Source of the DNA: Myxococcales bacterium
GTDB lineage: Bacteria; Myxococcota; Myxococcia; Myxococcales; Myxococcaceae
Length of the DNA: 64,000 nucleotides
Direction of reading: 5' to 3'
Assembly (NCBI GenBank): GCA_030681895.1
Contig: JAUXRI010000304.1
Span: 1-64,000 of the forward strand
The position numbers and the translations under genes were made by a program. Under the pieces are notes generated by a model. That model did no database searches, was not told the origin of the DNA, and was given only the letters and a program-made list of their open reading frames with translations. Below, in pieces: positions 42,161 to 50,399 of the stretch; positions within the stretch are counted from its first letter, which is position 1; each line of letters begins with the position of its first letter.

Positions 42161-43866
42161 GGTGCGGCCTCCCGGAGGAACCGGGTGAAACGAGGAGAAC
42201 GGACGATGCCCGACACCAGCTGCTGCACGGTGCCGCCGGAGCTCGACGTCGCGGCGCCCAGCTCGTCGACGAACGGCTGCTCCTCGGGAGCGCTCTGGCG
42301 GCCGTGGGCGAAGTGGAACCACTGCTTCGCTGCGCACGAGGTGAGCGCCTGACTCGAGGCGACGGTCTCGAAGAACTCGCGGGGCCCCGAGAAGCTCCAG
42401 CGCGTCGTGTCGTCGAGGTCGAGCGTGCCCGAGGCGTCGATGGTGGCGCCGTTCTCCATCGTGCGGTGGCGGCCGGTGGCGTCGTAGTTCTCGAGCGCGT
42501 AGCCCAGCGGGTTGAGCGAGAGGTGACAGCCGGAGCAGCTCGAGAGCGTCATGGTCGGCGCGAGGCGCTGGCGGGCGGTCGGCGCGCTGCGGGCGGCGTC
42601 GAGCGGCGTGGTGAGGTCGACGTTGGCCGGGAGCGGCGGCAAGGGAAGACAGAGCACCTGCCTGCGCAGGAACGCGCCGCGAAGAATGGGCACCACGTGG
42701 CCGGCCGGGGAGTGCGCGCTCAGGAACGGACCTGACGAGAGAATGCCGGTGCGCTCCGGCACCGCGACGTCGGGGAAGGCCGCGGAGCCACGGTTGGGCT
42801 GGCCGTAGACGTCGTCGCTCTGGGTGCCGAGCGGAAAGCTGCCGACGCGGAAGAGCTCGCGCAACGAGCCGCTGCTGGCCGTGAGGTTTCGTCGCACGAG
42901 GTGGTCGGCCTGGGCGCGGTAGTCGTCGCGGAGCGCGGCAGGCAGCACCGGATCGTTGTCGGGCACCGCGTCGAGCAGGTCGATGCGCAGCCACTCGCGC
43001 ACGAAGCGGGAGACGACGGCGGTCGCTTCGGGGCGCGCCAGGAGCCGGGTCGTCTGCGCGTCGAGCACGGCCGGATCGTTCAGCGTGCCGGCTTCAGCGA
43101 GCGCGAGCAGCTCGGCGTCGGGCGGCGCGTCGGTGGTGAGGAAGGCGAGGCGCGTGGCGAGTTCGAGTGGCGTCAGCTCGACGACCCCGGTCGTCCCTGC
43201 GCCCGCCTCGGCGCGGTACAGCAGCGCGGGCGCTTGCAGGAAGTACTGCATCACGGTGGCCCACGCCTCGCTCGCGTTCTGCGTCAGGCGCACGGTGGTG
43301 TACGCGCGGCGAATCGAGGTCTGCTCCGCGGCGCGCACGGGCCGGCGAAACGCGCGACGGCCGAACTCGGTGATGAAGCGGTCGATGCAGGCGTCGACCT
43401 GCGCGTCGGTGAAGGCGGCGGGCAGGCTGCACGGCATCAGCGCTGGAATCGTGGTGCGCGCGTTCGTGAGCAAGAAATCGGCGAGCGCCTCGGCGTTGTC
43501 TTCGAGGTTCGCGGCGTCTGACGTGCCAACGGTGTTGGTGTCGGAGTCGCTGCTGAACCCCGCCTCGAGGCCCGTGCGTGTCGAGGCGCCGGTGTAGCGC
43601 GCGCGGCTGACGAGGTCGACGCCGAGCTGACCGGGGAAGAGCGCGCGCAGCGTGTTCTCGTACTGCACGATGGAGAGGCGCCGAATCGGCTGCAGCGCGA
43701 GCCGGCCTTCGACGCGGGGCATCGTTGGGTCGCCTGGTGGCATCGTCACGTCGTCGACTGGCGCGATCGGCTCTGAAGCGCGTTTCCCGGCGATGGTGCC
43801 TTCGCACCCGAGCAGTGCGCACGTGAGGAGCGCGACCCGTCCAAGGCTTGGGGTGAAGGTCGTCAT
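42157..43866 (-). CDS. DUF1592-family haem lipoprotein (complete)
   Basis: A 569-residue lipoprotein (signal ends LLTCALLGC, then EGTI). All expected blocks are visible in order: a DUF1587-like start (RRLSIVQYENTLRALFPG), DUF1595 (GRRAFRRPVRAAEQ, then FLQAPALLYRAE), DUF1592 (LTPLELATRLAFLTTDAPPD), DUF1588 with a C-x2-C-H haem site (SSCSGCHLSLNPLGYALENY) and DUF1585 at the end (SGIVRSPRFTRFL). The start at 43866 has GGAGG 9 nt upstream; a GTG/ATG further up adds only noise. It is a c-type haem protein of unknown reaction, anchored in the outer envelope. First gene of the operon. Confidence 0.9.
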   Translation of the reverse strand: MTTFTPSLGRVALLTCALLGCEGTIAGKRASEPIAPVDDVTMPPGDPTMPRVEGRLALQPIRRLSIVQYENTLRALFPGQLGVDLVSRARYTGASTRTGLEAGFSSDSDTNTVGTSDAANLEDNAEALADFLLTNARTTIPALMPCSLPAAFTDAQVDACIDRFITEFGRRAFRRPVRAAEQTSIRRAYTTVRLTQNASEAWATVMQYFLQAPALLYRAEAGAGTTGVVELTPLELATRLAFLTTDAPPDAELLALAEAGTLNDPAVLDAQTTRLLARPEATAVVSRFVREWLRIDLLDAVPDNDPVLPAALRDDYRAQADHLVRRNLTASSGSLRELFRVGSFPLGTQSDDVYGQPNRGSAAFPDVAVPERTGILSSGPFLSAHSPAGHVVPILRGAFLRRQVLCLPLPPLPANVDLTTPLDAARSAPTARQRLAPTMTLSSCSGCHLSLNPLGYALENYDATGRHRTMENGATIDASGTLDLDDTTRWSFSGPREFFETVASSQALTSCAAKQWFHFAHGRQSAPEEQPFVDELGAATSSSGGTVQQLVSGIVRSPRFTRFLREAAP

Positions 43867-43956
43867 CGCGGGGGCCTCCGGACGCCAGGACACCCAGGTG
43901 AGAAACACGAGGAGGCTGGATCAGCTCACGCTTCTCAACGTGCTGAAACCACAGGA

Positions 43957-45063
43957 CTACTGCAGCATCACGAAGTCACGCACCACGGCCATGTGCTGCA
44001 TGTTCGGCCCGATGCTGTCGTCGACGAGCGCGGGGAACGGCAACGGAGCGAAGACGCGCGTGTCGAACACCAGCCCGCTCGGGAAGTACTGCCCTTCGAG
44101 CAGCAGCGGCACGCCCAGCGCGTGGAGCGACGGCGAGACGAGCACCCAGTCATAGGGCCGGCTGCGGTTGGTGCTGGTGTGGCCATTGCCGCCATCGGGG
44201 AGCGTGCCGTCGGTGGGCCACGGCCCGGCGGTGACGACCGAGGCGCTCAGCGTCGCGACCACCGTTTCGTTGCGCCCGTCGGTGTTGAGGTCGCCCGCCA
44301 ACACCAGGTGCGTGTTCGGCGGCACGTTCGCGTTCACGTACTGCAGCAGCTCGATGGCCTGTTGGTTGCGGTTCGCCGGCGTGTTGCTCAGCAGGTGCAG
44401 CGACACGACCCACACGTCGACCGGACCGGGCGCGTCGATGACCGCCCAGGTGAACTCGCGGTCCGTCGTGCGGGTGTCGTTCCACTCGCCGGCGTCGACG
44501 ATGGGGAAGCGGCTGATGATGCCGTTGGGAATGCGCCCGCTGCCGCGGTGGAAGAAGAAGCCCGGCGTGAAGGTGTCTTCGACGAAGCTGCTGATGGACG
44601 CGTTGGAGTTGTCGCCGGCGTTGAGTTCCTGAATCGCGACGATGTCGCCGCCGAGCGCCTGCAAGATGCGCTGGCCGTGTCCGGGGTCGTACGTCTGCAG
44701 GTTGCCGCTGGTGAGGTTGGCGGCGATGACGCGCACACGAATGCCGCCGTCGGGCCAGACGCCCGCGTCGAAGCCGGCGTCGCGAGGGCCTGCGTCAGGT
44801 GCGCCCGCGTCGAAGCCGGCATCGGGTGTCCCCGCGTCCATGAGGCCCGCGTCTGATGAGCCCGCGTCGCCCGGCGTTCCAGCGTCCTGGTCTCCTGCGT
44901 CGAGCGCGCCGGCGTCGACGTCGACGGACGCGTCCGAGGCGCCCGCATCCCTCTGGTCGCCGGCATCAGCGCCTGCGTCGACCGCGCTCCCTGCATCAGG
45001 AGGCTGGACCGGGCCTTCGCACCCGAGGAGCACCACGACGACGACGAGGACGACGAACCGCAT
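43957..45063 (-). CDS. endonuclease/exonuclease/phosphatase-family lipoprotein
   Basis: A 368-residue lipoprotein (MRFVVLVVVVVLLGC) with a ~90-residue Asp-Ala-Gly-rich spacer (residues 20-110) similar to that in the hydrolase lipoprotein at 6603-7718. The C-terminal domain has the EEP fold motifs: metal-binding IVAIQELNAG, SLHLLSNTPANRNQ, VLAGDLNTDG, YDWVLVS and QHMAVVRD. EEP enzymes hydrolyse phosphodiesters (DNA, phosphoinositides, sphingomyelin); the substrate is unknown. Extracellular DNA or lipid would fit a surface-anchored form. A TAGGCT hexamer sits 7 nt before the ATG. Confidence 0.87.
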   Translation of the reverse strand: MRFVVLVVVVVLLGCEGPVQPPDAGSAVDAGADAGDQRDAGASDASVDVDAGALDAGDQDAGTPGDAGSSDAGLMDAGTPDAGFDAGAPDAGPRDAGFDAGVWPDGGIRVRVIAANLTSGNLQTYDPGHGQRILQALGGDIVAIQELNAGDNSNASISSFVEDTFTPGFFFHRGSGRIPNGIISRFPIVDAGEWNDTRTTDREFTWAVIDAPGPVDVWVVSLHLLSNTPANRNQQAIELLQYVNANVPPNTHLVLAGDLNTDGRNETVVATLSASVVTAGPWPTDGTLPDGGNGHTSTNRSRPYDWVLVSPSLHALGVPLLLEGQYFPSGLVFDTRVFAPLPFPALVDDSIGPNMQHMAVVRDFVMLQ

Positions 45064-45070
45064 TCGCGGG

Positions 45071-45076
45071 AGCCTA
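45071..45076 (-). promoter_or_regulatory. candidate -10 element (TAGGCT), leaderless promoter
   Basis: TAGGCT on the minus strand is 7 nt from the ATG of the EEP lipoprotein gene at 45063, so transcription would start at about the first codon. Confidence 0.4.
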
Positions 45077-45188
45077 CTCGTTCAGGCCACCAGGTCGCCG
45101 CCGTTCGGCTCGGCTCACTCCACCTGTCGAGTTTTTGGAAGCGAACCCGAAAAGTGGATCAGCGCGACAGGCCTGTCACCGTCGCCAC

Positions 45189-45479
45189 ATGAACAAGCGC
45201 CTGCTCCCTCGTCTGCGCCGTCGGTTTCAGGTCTGGCTGGGCGATCGCCCCGCGTACACCAGTGACGTGTCGACGGGAGGCTTCGCGCTCGAGATGATGG
45301 CGACGCTCCTGCCCGGCTCGATGGTGCACGGCGAGCTGCGGGTCGGCGAAGAGACGATGCCCTTCACGGGTACCGTCTCGTGGTCGAAGCGCGCCGAGCC
45401 GAGGTTGCAGGTGCGCGGCCGCGCCGGCATTCGTTTCACCGGCATCGCGCCCGGCTTCTTCGAGCTGTTTCCCCGGTAG
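45189..45479 (+). CDS. PilZ-domain protein
   Basis: A 96-residue single-domain protein. RRRFQVWLGDR followed by YTSDVSTGGFALEM matches the PilZ RxxxR and (D/N)xSxxG motifs that bind cyclic di-GMP; here the first motif is RLRRR and the second DVSTGG. The start at 45189 puts the motif near the N terminus, as in stand-alone PilZ proteins. It is divergent from the EEP lipoprotein gene. Likely a c-di-GMP-responsive adaptor; partner unknown. Confidence 0.85.
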   Translation: MNKRLLPRLRRRFQVWLGDRPAYTSDVSTGGFALEMMATLLPGSMVHGELRVGEETMPFTGTVSWSKRAEPRLQVRGRAGIRFTGIAPGFFELFPR

Positions 45480-45481
45480 CC

Positions 45482-47140
45482 TCAGGGCTCGCGGCTGACG
45501 GCCGTGAAGCCCACGCGAACGCTCGCCGCGCCGACCGGCGCGTTGCTGCGCACCTGCTGCCACGTGCGTGACGGCCACTGGAGCGCCCAGACGTCGTTGA
45601 AGAGGGTCTGGGTCGCTCCGTCATCGAAGACGCCCGAGACGAGGTGGCGAAGGCCGCCGACGGTGACGCCGACCGAGTGTCTTCGCGCCGCCGGCCCATT
45701 CATGGTGGCGCGGAGCGTCCACGTCGCGGTGAGCGGCTCCAGCTCCCAGACGTCGTCGAAGTGCGTCTGCGATGCGTTCACTGCGTCACCTCCGCCGAAC
45801 AGCACCGGAGGCGAGGCGCCCTGGAAGAACGTGCTCGCGACGCGCGGGCCGGGGCCCGACATCACCGCGCTCGTCCACGTCGCGGTGGCCGGGTCGAACA
45901 CCCACGTGTCGCCGAGCACCACGCCATTGGCGCCGAGGCCGCCGTGCACCACGAAGCGCGCGCTCGTCGCGTCGAAGGTGGCCGCCGCGAACGCCCGCGC
46001 GGGTGGCGTGGTGCCGCTCACCGACGGTTGGGTCCACGTCGACGTCGCAACGTCGAGCACGAGGAGCGCTGACGTCGCCGTGCCCGTGAAGGCCTGGTCG
46101 CTGCCGCCGAAGACGTACCAGCGGCGGTTGGCGCGGTCCCACCCTCCGGCCATGCCCGTCAGCGCAGCGGGCGCGGTGCCAGTCGTCGCGGGCCTGCTCC
46201 AGGTCGGCGGCGTGAGGCTCAAGTCGAGGGCGAAGAGGTCGGGGGCGACGGGCGCACCACCAGTGCCCGAGCCGCCGAGCACCAGGAGTTGCGTGTCGGT
46301 GGCGTCCCACGTGGCGAGATGGAAGGCGCGCGCAGGTGGGGCTCCCGTCGGCGCAGCCGTCACCACCGGGGTGAACGAGCGCTGCCCGAGCTGCAGGCGG
46401 AGCACCTCGTTCGTCACCACGTCGGACGGCATCGGCATTCCACCGAACACGTAGAGCTCGAGCAGGCGGCACTGACCCAGCACACAGCTCTGGTCCGTCG
46501 GGCACGGTTGATTGCAGCCGCCGCAGTGGAGCGTGCTGGTGCGGGTATCGGCTTCACAGCCTCCATCAGCCTCGCCGTCGCAGTCGGCGCGGCCGGCTTC
46601 GCAGGTGCCCACCGCGCAGCGGGACGAGAAGCACCGCGCGGTGGCGTTCGGCACGGAGCACGTCGCGCCGCAGCCGCCGCAGTTCATCAGGTCGGTGACG
46701 AGCGAGATTTCACACCCGTTCGTCGCGCGCCCATCACAGTTCGCGAAGCCGGCCTGACACGACGCCACCGTGCACTGGCTCGAGGCGCACCCTGCGGTGG
46801 CGTTGGCCGTCACGCAGGCCGAGCCGCACGTCCCGCAGTGACTGACGTCGGCGCGCAGGTCGACCTCGCAGCCGTCGGTCGCCATCGCGTTGCAGTCGCC
46901 GAAGCCTTCGGAGCAGGCCGCTCGGCAGACCCCGGCCTGGCAGGTGGCGACTGCGTTTCGCGTTCCGCACGCCTCACCGCACGCCCCGCAGTGCCGGGTG
47001 TCTTTCGTCACGTCGATGCAGGCACCCGAACAGCAGGTGAGCGCCGCGACACAGTCCGACGTCTTCGCGCAGCGCTCGTTCTCGGTCGCGCCACGCGGGC
47101 ACGCCAGAAGGGGAAGACACAGCAGCACCCATGCACGCAT
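45482..47140 (-). CDS. Kelch-repeat lipoprotein with Cys-rich N-terminal modules
   Basis: A 552-residue lipoprotein (MRAWVLLCLPLLAC). Residues ~25-230 hold four or more Cys-rich modules (HCGACGEACGTRNAVATC, HCGTCGSACVTANATAGC, NCGGCGATCSVPNATARC) of the type common in myxobacterial surface proteins. Residues ~235-550 are a Kelch-like beta-propeller (ELYVFGGMPMP, RRWYVFGGSDQ, ARFVVHGGLGANG, DDVWELEPLTATW). It is probably a surface binding protein. ATG 47140 is preferred for its signal peptide; GTG 47164 overlaps the upstream M15 gene stop (GTGA) and would add eight residues. Confidence 0.87.
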   Translation of the reverse strand: MRAWVLLCLPLLACPRGATENERCAKTSDCVAALTCCSGACIDVTKDTRHCGACGEACGTRNAVATCQAGVCRAACSEGFGDCNAMATDGCEVDLRADVSHCGTCGSACVTANATAGCASSQCTVASCQAGFANCDGRATNGCEISLVTDLMNCGGCGATCSVPNATARCFSSRCAVGTCEAGRADCDGEADGGCEADTRTSTLHCGGCNQPCPTDQSCVLGQCRLLELYVFGGMPMPSDVVTNEVLRLQLGQRSFTPVVTAAPTGAPPARAFHLATWDATDTQLLVLGGSGTGGAPVAPDLFALDLSLTPPTWSRPATTGTAPAALTGMAGGWDRANRRWYVFGGSDQAFTGTATSALLVLDVATSTWTQPSVSGTTPPARAFAAATFDATSARFVVHGGLGANGVVLGDTWVFDPATATWTSAVMSGPGPRVASTFFQGASPPVLFGGGDAVNASQTHFDDVWELEPLTATWTLRATMNGPAARRHSVGVTVGGLRHLVSGVFDDGATQTLFNDVWALQWPSRTWQQVRSNAPVGAASVRVGFTAVSREP

Positions 47141-47160
47141 GACCCACACTCTTTCGTCGT

Positions 47161-48033
47161 TCACCGGCCGCCGTCTACGCCACCGACACGTGAGCTGCGC
47201 GAGGCCGACGACTCACGACACGCGTCGCTGAGCAGCTCGGGCCGGTACTCGAAGTGCATCGTGTCGTAGTGCAGCCACCGCCCGCCCCAGATGAAACCCT
47301 CGGCCTCGAACGCGTCGACGATCTCCTGCGGAATCTTGTTCTGCCACTTGAGCGCCTCGCCCCGCCGCTGCCAGCGCCAGTAGTGCGCGCGGTCGACGTT
47401 GAGGTCGATGGCGATGCCGAAGGCGTGCGTCGAGAGGTTCTTCGAGCGGGCGATCTTCCTCCAGATGAAGGTGCCGCCGATGTTGGTGAGGAACGGCTTG
47501 AGCTTCGGGTTGGCCTGAACTTCGGGCTCGAGGCGCGTCACCACGCGGCGCAGCGGCTCGGCGGCCAGCTCGTGAAACGGGTAGCGCAGGCCGAAGAAGC
47601 GCACCTTGCCGAGGTGGTCGAACACCTCGAGGCGGCTCTGCCCATACGTCGTCAGGAAGAGCTGCTCGATGCGCACGCGGCCCGGGTCTTCGATGGCGCC
47701 GGCGTCTGACGCGTCGAGGACGACGATGGGCCCCGCGACGTAGGGCACCCGGTAGATGGACTCGAGGTCGACGACCTCTTCACCTTCGTCGTCGCCACCG
47801 CCGTCGGGCAGCGACACCGCAGCTGGCGCGCTGGCCCGCCAGGGAAGCACGGTGCCGCCGTCGATGGCGAAGCCCCAGCCCGCATCGGCGACGTGAACGA
47901 CCTCTCCCGCGTACCAGGTCGTCAGGCACGAAAGCCCGCGAGGCGGTGGGCCCGCGTCACGCGTCGGAGCTGCGCTGAGGATGGCGAGGACGACCGGCAA
48001 CACGGGGACGCCCATCGTCGCTACGAAGCGCAC
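47161..48033 (-). CDS. M15-family peptidase (D-Ala-D-Ala carboxypeptidase-like)
   Basis: A 290-residue exported protein (GTG 48033; signal VATMGVPVLPVVLAILSAAP). The C-terminal domain has zinc-ligand motifs of the M15 peptidases: STHAFGIAIDLN (His and Asp) and GGRWLHYDTMHFEYRPEL (catalytic region and third ligand). These enzymes trim peptidoglycan peptides or act as endolysins. The N-terminal ~110 residues, with an acidic GGGDDEGEEVVD stretch, are not recognised. Followed immediately by the Kelch lipoprotein gene, so the two may be co-expressed. Confidence 0.87.
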   Translation of the reverse strand: MRFVATMGVPVLPVVLAILSAAPTRDAGPPPRGLSCLTTWYAGEVVHVADAGWGFAIDGGTVLPWRASAPAAVSLPDGGGDDEGEEVVDLESIYRVPYVAGPIVVLDASDAGAIEDPGRVRIEQLFLTTYGQSRLEVFDHLGKVRFFGLRYPFHELAAEPLRRVVTRLEPEVQANPKLKPFLTNIGGTFIWRKIARSKNLSTHAFGIAIDLNVDRAHYWRWQRRGEALKWQNKIPQEIVDAFEAEGFIWGGRWLHYDTMHFEYRPELLSDACRESSASRSSRVGGVDGGR

Positions 48034-48061
48034 CCGCGTCGAGTTCGATGCTCCAACGACG

Positions 48062-48859
48062 TCACTTGCAGACGATGGACATGTCGCGCCTGCAGCCCGA
48101 CGGGTCCGGCGGCGACTCCTTCATGCACGCCTCGCCGCTCTTACCGCCCATCATGCAGCGCATGAACGCTCCGCTGCATCGGTCGACGGCGGCGGCCGAT
48201 GGGCATGAGTAGCCAGCGCCGTTGAGGCAGCACGTCGCCGAGGCGCTGACGCCGGACGAGCCGCTCCCGCCTGGTGCCGACGTGGGTTGGGTGGGGCCAT
48301 CGATGACCTCGAGCCCACGGTCGACGACGTCGAGCGCCTTGCCGAACGTCTCGAGGGCTGACGGCCCGGGCGGAGCGGGAGGTGCGTTGCGGACCGGCAC
48401 CGGCGGCGGTTGTGACGCGACGGGAGCGGTCGGTGTCGGCGGTGCGACCGTGGTGGGACGAGCGGGCTCCGGCGGCTTCGGCGTGCACCCGGTGGTGCAG
48501 ATGGCGAGCGTCTTTGCGCAGCGCTGTTTGCACGGCGCGCCAGCGATGGGACCACACTGCGTCTTGAGGCAGTACGCGTTCTGGGTGGTGCAGGAACTCT
48601 TGCACGCCGCCAGCTGTTCCGGCGTCTTCTCGACGACCGCGATCGCCGCAGGTGCAAGACCCGCGTCGAGCGGCGCGCTGCTGCACAGCTCCGCAGGCAC
48701 CTCCCACGGCACCCAGCGCTGGCCGTCGCACTTCACGAGGCGAGGCCGCTGGCCTGGACCGAGATCGAGGAGCAGCGACGCGCGGTCCGGGGTGCAGACC
48801 GGCGTCTGGGCGCTGGCGAGGCCGCTGACCACGACGATGGAAGCGAGGAGCATTCTCAC
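48062..48859 (-). CDS. secreted Cys-rich protein, unknown function
   Basis: A 265-residue protein with a signal peptide (VRMLLASIVVVSGLASA). GTG 48859 is chosen; ATG 48853 and ATG 48886 are alternatives. Two Cys-rich parts (CKSSCTTQNAYCLKTQCGP, CCLNGAGYSC) flank a Pro/Ala/Thr-rich linker. No known domain. It lies 28 bp upstream of the M15 peptidase gene on the same strand and may be co-transcribed with it and the Kelch gene. Confidence 0.75.
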   Translation of the reverse strand: MRMLLASIVVVSGLASAQTPVCTPDRASLLLDLGPGQRPRLVKCDGQRWVPWEVPAELCSSAPLDAGLAPAAIAVVEKTPEQLAACKSSCTTQNAYCLKTQCGPIAGAPCKQRCAKTLAICTTGCTPKPPEPARPTTVAPPTPTAPVASQPPPVPVRNAPPAPPGPSALETFGKALDVVDRGLEVIDGPTQPTSAPGGSGSSGVSASATCCLNGAGYSCPSAAAVDRCSGAFMRCMMGGKSGEACMKESPPDPSGCRRDMSIVCK

Positions 48860-48944
48860 GCCCCGTTGACCCGCGATTGATGACATGTGCGCAACGACGC
48901 CCGTGCTGGCCTTCCATTCAGACGTGTCGTCTCATCGAGTGCAG

Positions 48945-49526
48945 ATGCCGCCCTGGGTCCCCAACGCGATTTCGTTCATCCGAATTGGCCTGGTGCCCGT
49001 GTGGCTGGTGCTGGCGATTCGGGCGCGCGCCGACGCAATGGCGGGGCTGGCCATCGACCGCACGGTGCTGCTGGTGGTGCTGGTGTCGCTCGGGCTCTCC
49101 GACGTCATCGATGGCACCATCGCCAGGCACTTCAAGCTGACGAGCAACCTCGGCGCGACGCTCGACGCAGTGGCCGACAAGCTGGCGCAGGTCGTTTCGG
49201 TCACGTTTCTCGTCTTCTTCTCGAGTCCCGGGTTCACGCCGCTGCCGCTGTGGCTGTGGCTGACGCTCGTGCTGCGCGATGGCGCGCTCGCGGTGGGCTG
49301 GGTGCTCGTCTACCGGAAACACCGCGTGGTGGTCGTCGAGCACAAGTGGCACGGCAAGGCGTCGAGCCTGGTGTTGTTTGCGGTCATCGTGATGGCCACC
49401 GCGGCGCTGCCGGAGCTCGCCGTCCTGGTCGGCTCCGCGCTCTCGGTGTTGCTCATCATCCCCGGCTCGGTGGCATACGTGCGTGAAGGGCTCAGGCAGT
49501 TGGCACAGGGGCCGACCGTCACCTGA
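48945..49526 (+). CDS. CDP-alcohol phosphatidyltransferase
   Basis: A 193-residue integral membrane enzyme. It has the full family signature D-x2-DG-x2-AR-x8-G-x3-D-x3-D: SDVIDGTIARHFKLTSNLG continuing ATLDAVADKLAQ. Such enzymes join a CDP-activated lipid to an alcohol in phospholipid synthesis (PgsA/CdsA-pathway type). About five to six TM helices surround it. The start at ATG 48945 (MPPWVPNAISFIRIG) places the first helix normally; an ATG at 48885 adds a non-hydrophobic leader. Alcohol acceptor unknown. Confidence 0.9.
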   Translation: MPPWVPNAISFIRIGLVPVWLVLAIRARADAMAGLAIDRTVLLVVLVSLGLSDVIDGTIARHFKLTSNLGATLDAVADKLAQVVSVTFLVFFSSPGFTPLPLWLWLTLVLRDGALAVGWVLVYRKHRVVVVEHKWHGKASSLVLFAVIVMATAALPELAVLVGSALSVLLIIPGSVAYVREGLRQLAQGPTVT

Positions 49527-49529
49527 CGT

Positions 49530-50288
49530 TCACGGCACCTTCGCGAGGAACTCGATGAGCGCGTCGGCGGCGCGCCTGCGACCGGTGACGTTGAGGTGCT
49601 GACCGTCGTCGCTGAACTCCGGCACGAGCATCGGCACCTTCGCGCCTGACACCTCGAACCACAGCGGCGTGCCATCAGGGCGCGTGGACTCCAGCACCGC
49701 GAGGTCGAACAGGAGGCCCGGCTGGCCCGCGAATTTCGCGCGCAGCAGTTGGTTGTAGCGGTGACGTACGACGTTCTCCTGCTCACCCCACGGCGCCCGG
49801 CCCAGGCGCCGCTTGAGCCACGCCTTCGCGCCGGATTGGACGATGGTGAGCGGCACGGTGACGTGCACGAAGGTGACGGCGGGGTACTTCGTGCGCAGCC
49901 GCTCCATGGATGCGAGGTACTCGGCAAAGAGCTTCTCGACGTCCGTGGTCGCGGAGAAGTCGATGTAACAGAACTTGAAGAACGCGAGGTCGGCCTTGCC
50001 CTGGACGTCGTCGAGCGCCTTCTCGAAGTCACGCACCTTGCCTGAGGGGTCTTCGTTCTGTCCGATGGAGGTGTGCACCAGGCCCGGCGTCGAGAGCACC
50101 TCGGGCGTGCGACCCTGCACCACGCGGAGCTTCCCGCCGCTGACGTCACTGACGCCCTCGAGCAGGTTGCCGCCGACGGATTGGTGACCGAAGAAGATGC
50201 GCCGCGACGCGACACGCTCGATGGACTCGGGAGAAGCCGCGAGAGACGGCATGGCAAGCAACGCGTAGCACAGCAGCGTCAGCCTCAT
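49530..50288 (-). CDS. SGNH-like hydrolase, exported
   Basis: A 252-residue protein with a Sec signal (MRLTLLCYALLAMPSLAA). The N-terminal RIFFGHQSVGGNLLEG segment, a central KADLAFFKFCYIDF, and the C-terminal DDGQHLNVTGRRRAADAL, with an Asp-x2-His-like DGQH, suggest an SGNH/GDSL-related esterase fold, but a canonical GDS serine is not clear. Convergent with the phosphatidyltransferase gene, with a 3-bp gap. Function uncertain. Confidence 0.7.
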   Translation of the reverse strand: MRLTLLCYALLAMPSLAASPESIERVASRRIFFGHQSVGGNLLEGVSDVSGGKLRVVQGRTPEVLSTPGLVHTSIGQNEDPSGKVRDFEKALDDVQGKADLAFFKFCYIDFSATTDVEKLFAEYLASMERLRTKYPAVTFVHVTVPLTIVQSGAKAWLKRRLGRAPWGEQENVVRHRYNQLLRAKFAGQPGLLFDLAVLESTRPDGTPLWFEVSGAKVPMLVPEFSDDGQHLNVTGRRRAADALIEFLAKVP

Positions 50289-50399
50289 GTCCGCAGGGTG
50301 CTCCCGTGGCGTCGCGAGAACAACACCCGCGCTTTGGTTCCTTGAGGAGGGTCAACTCCAGTCGCGCCGCGTGAGGGCATGCGGTAACCGGTCGCCTCG

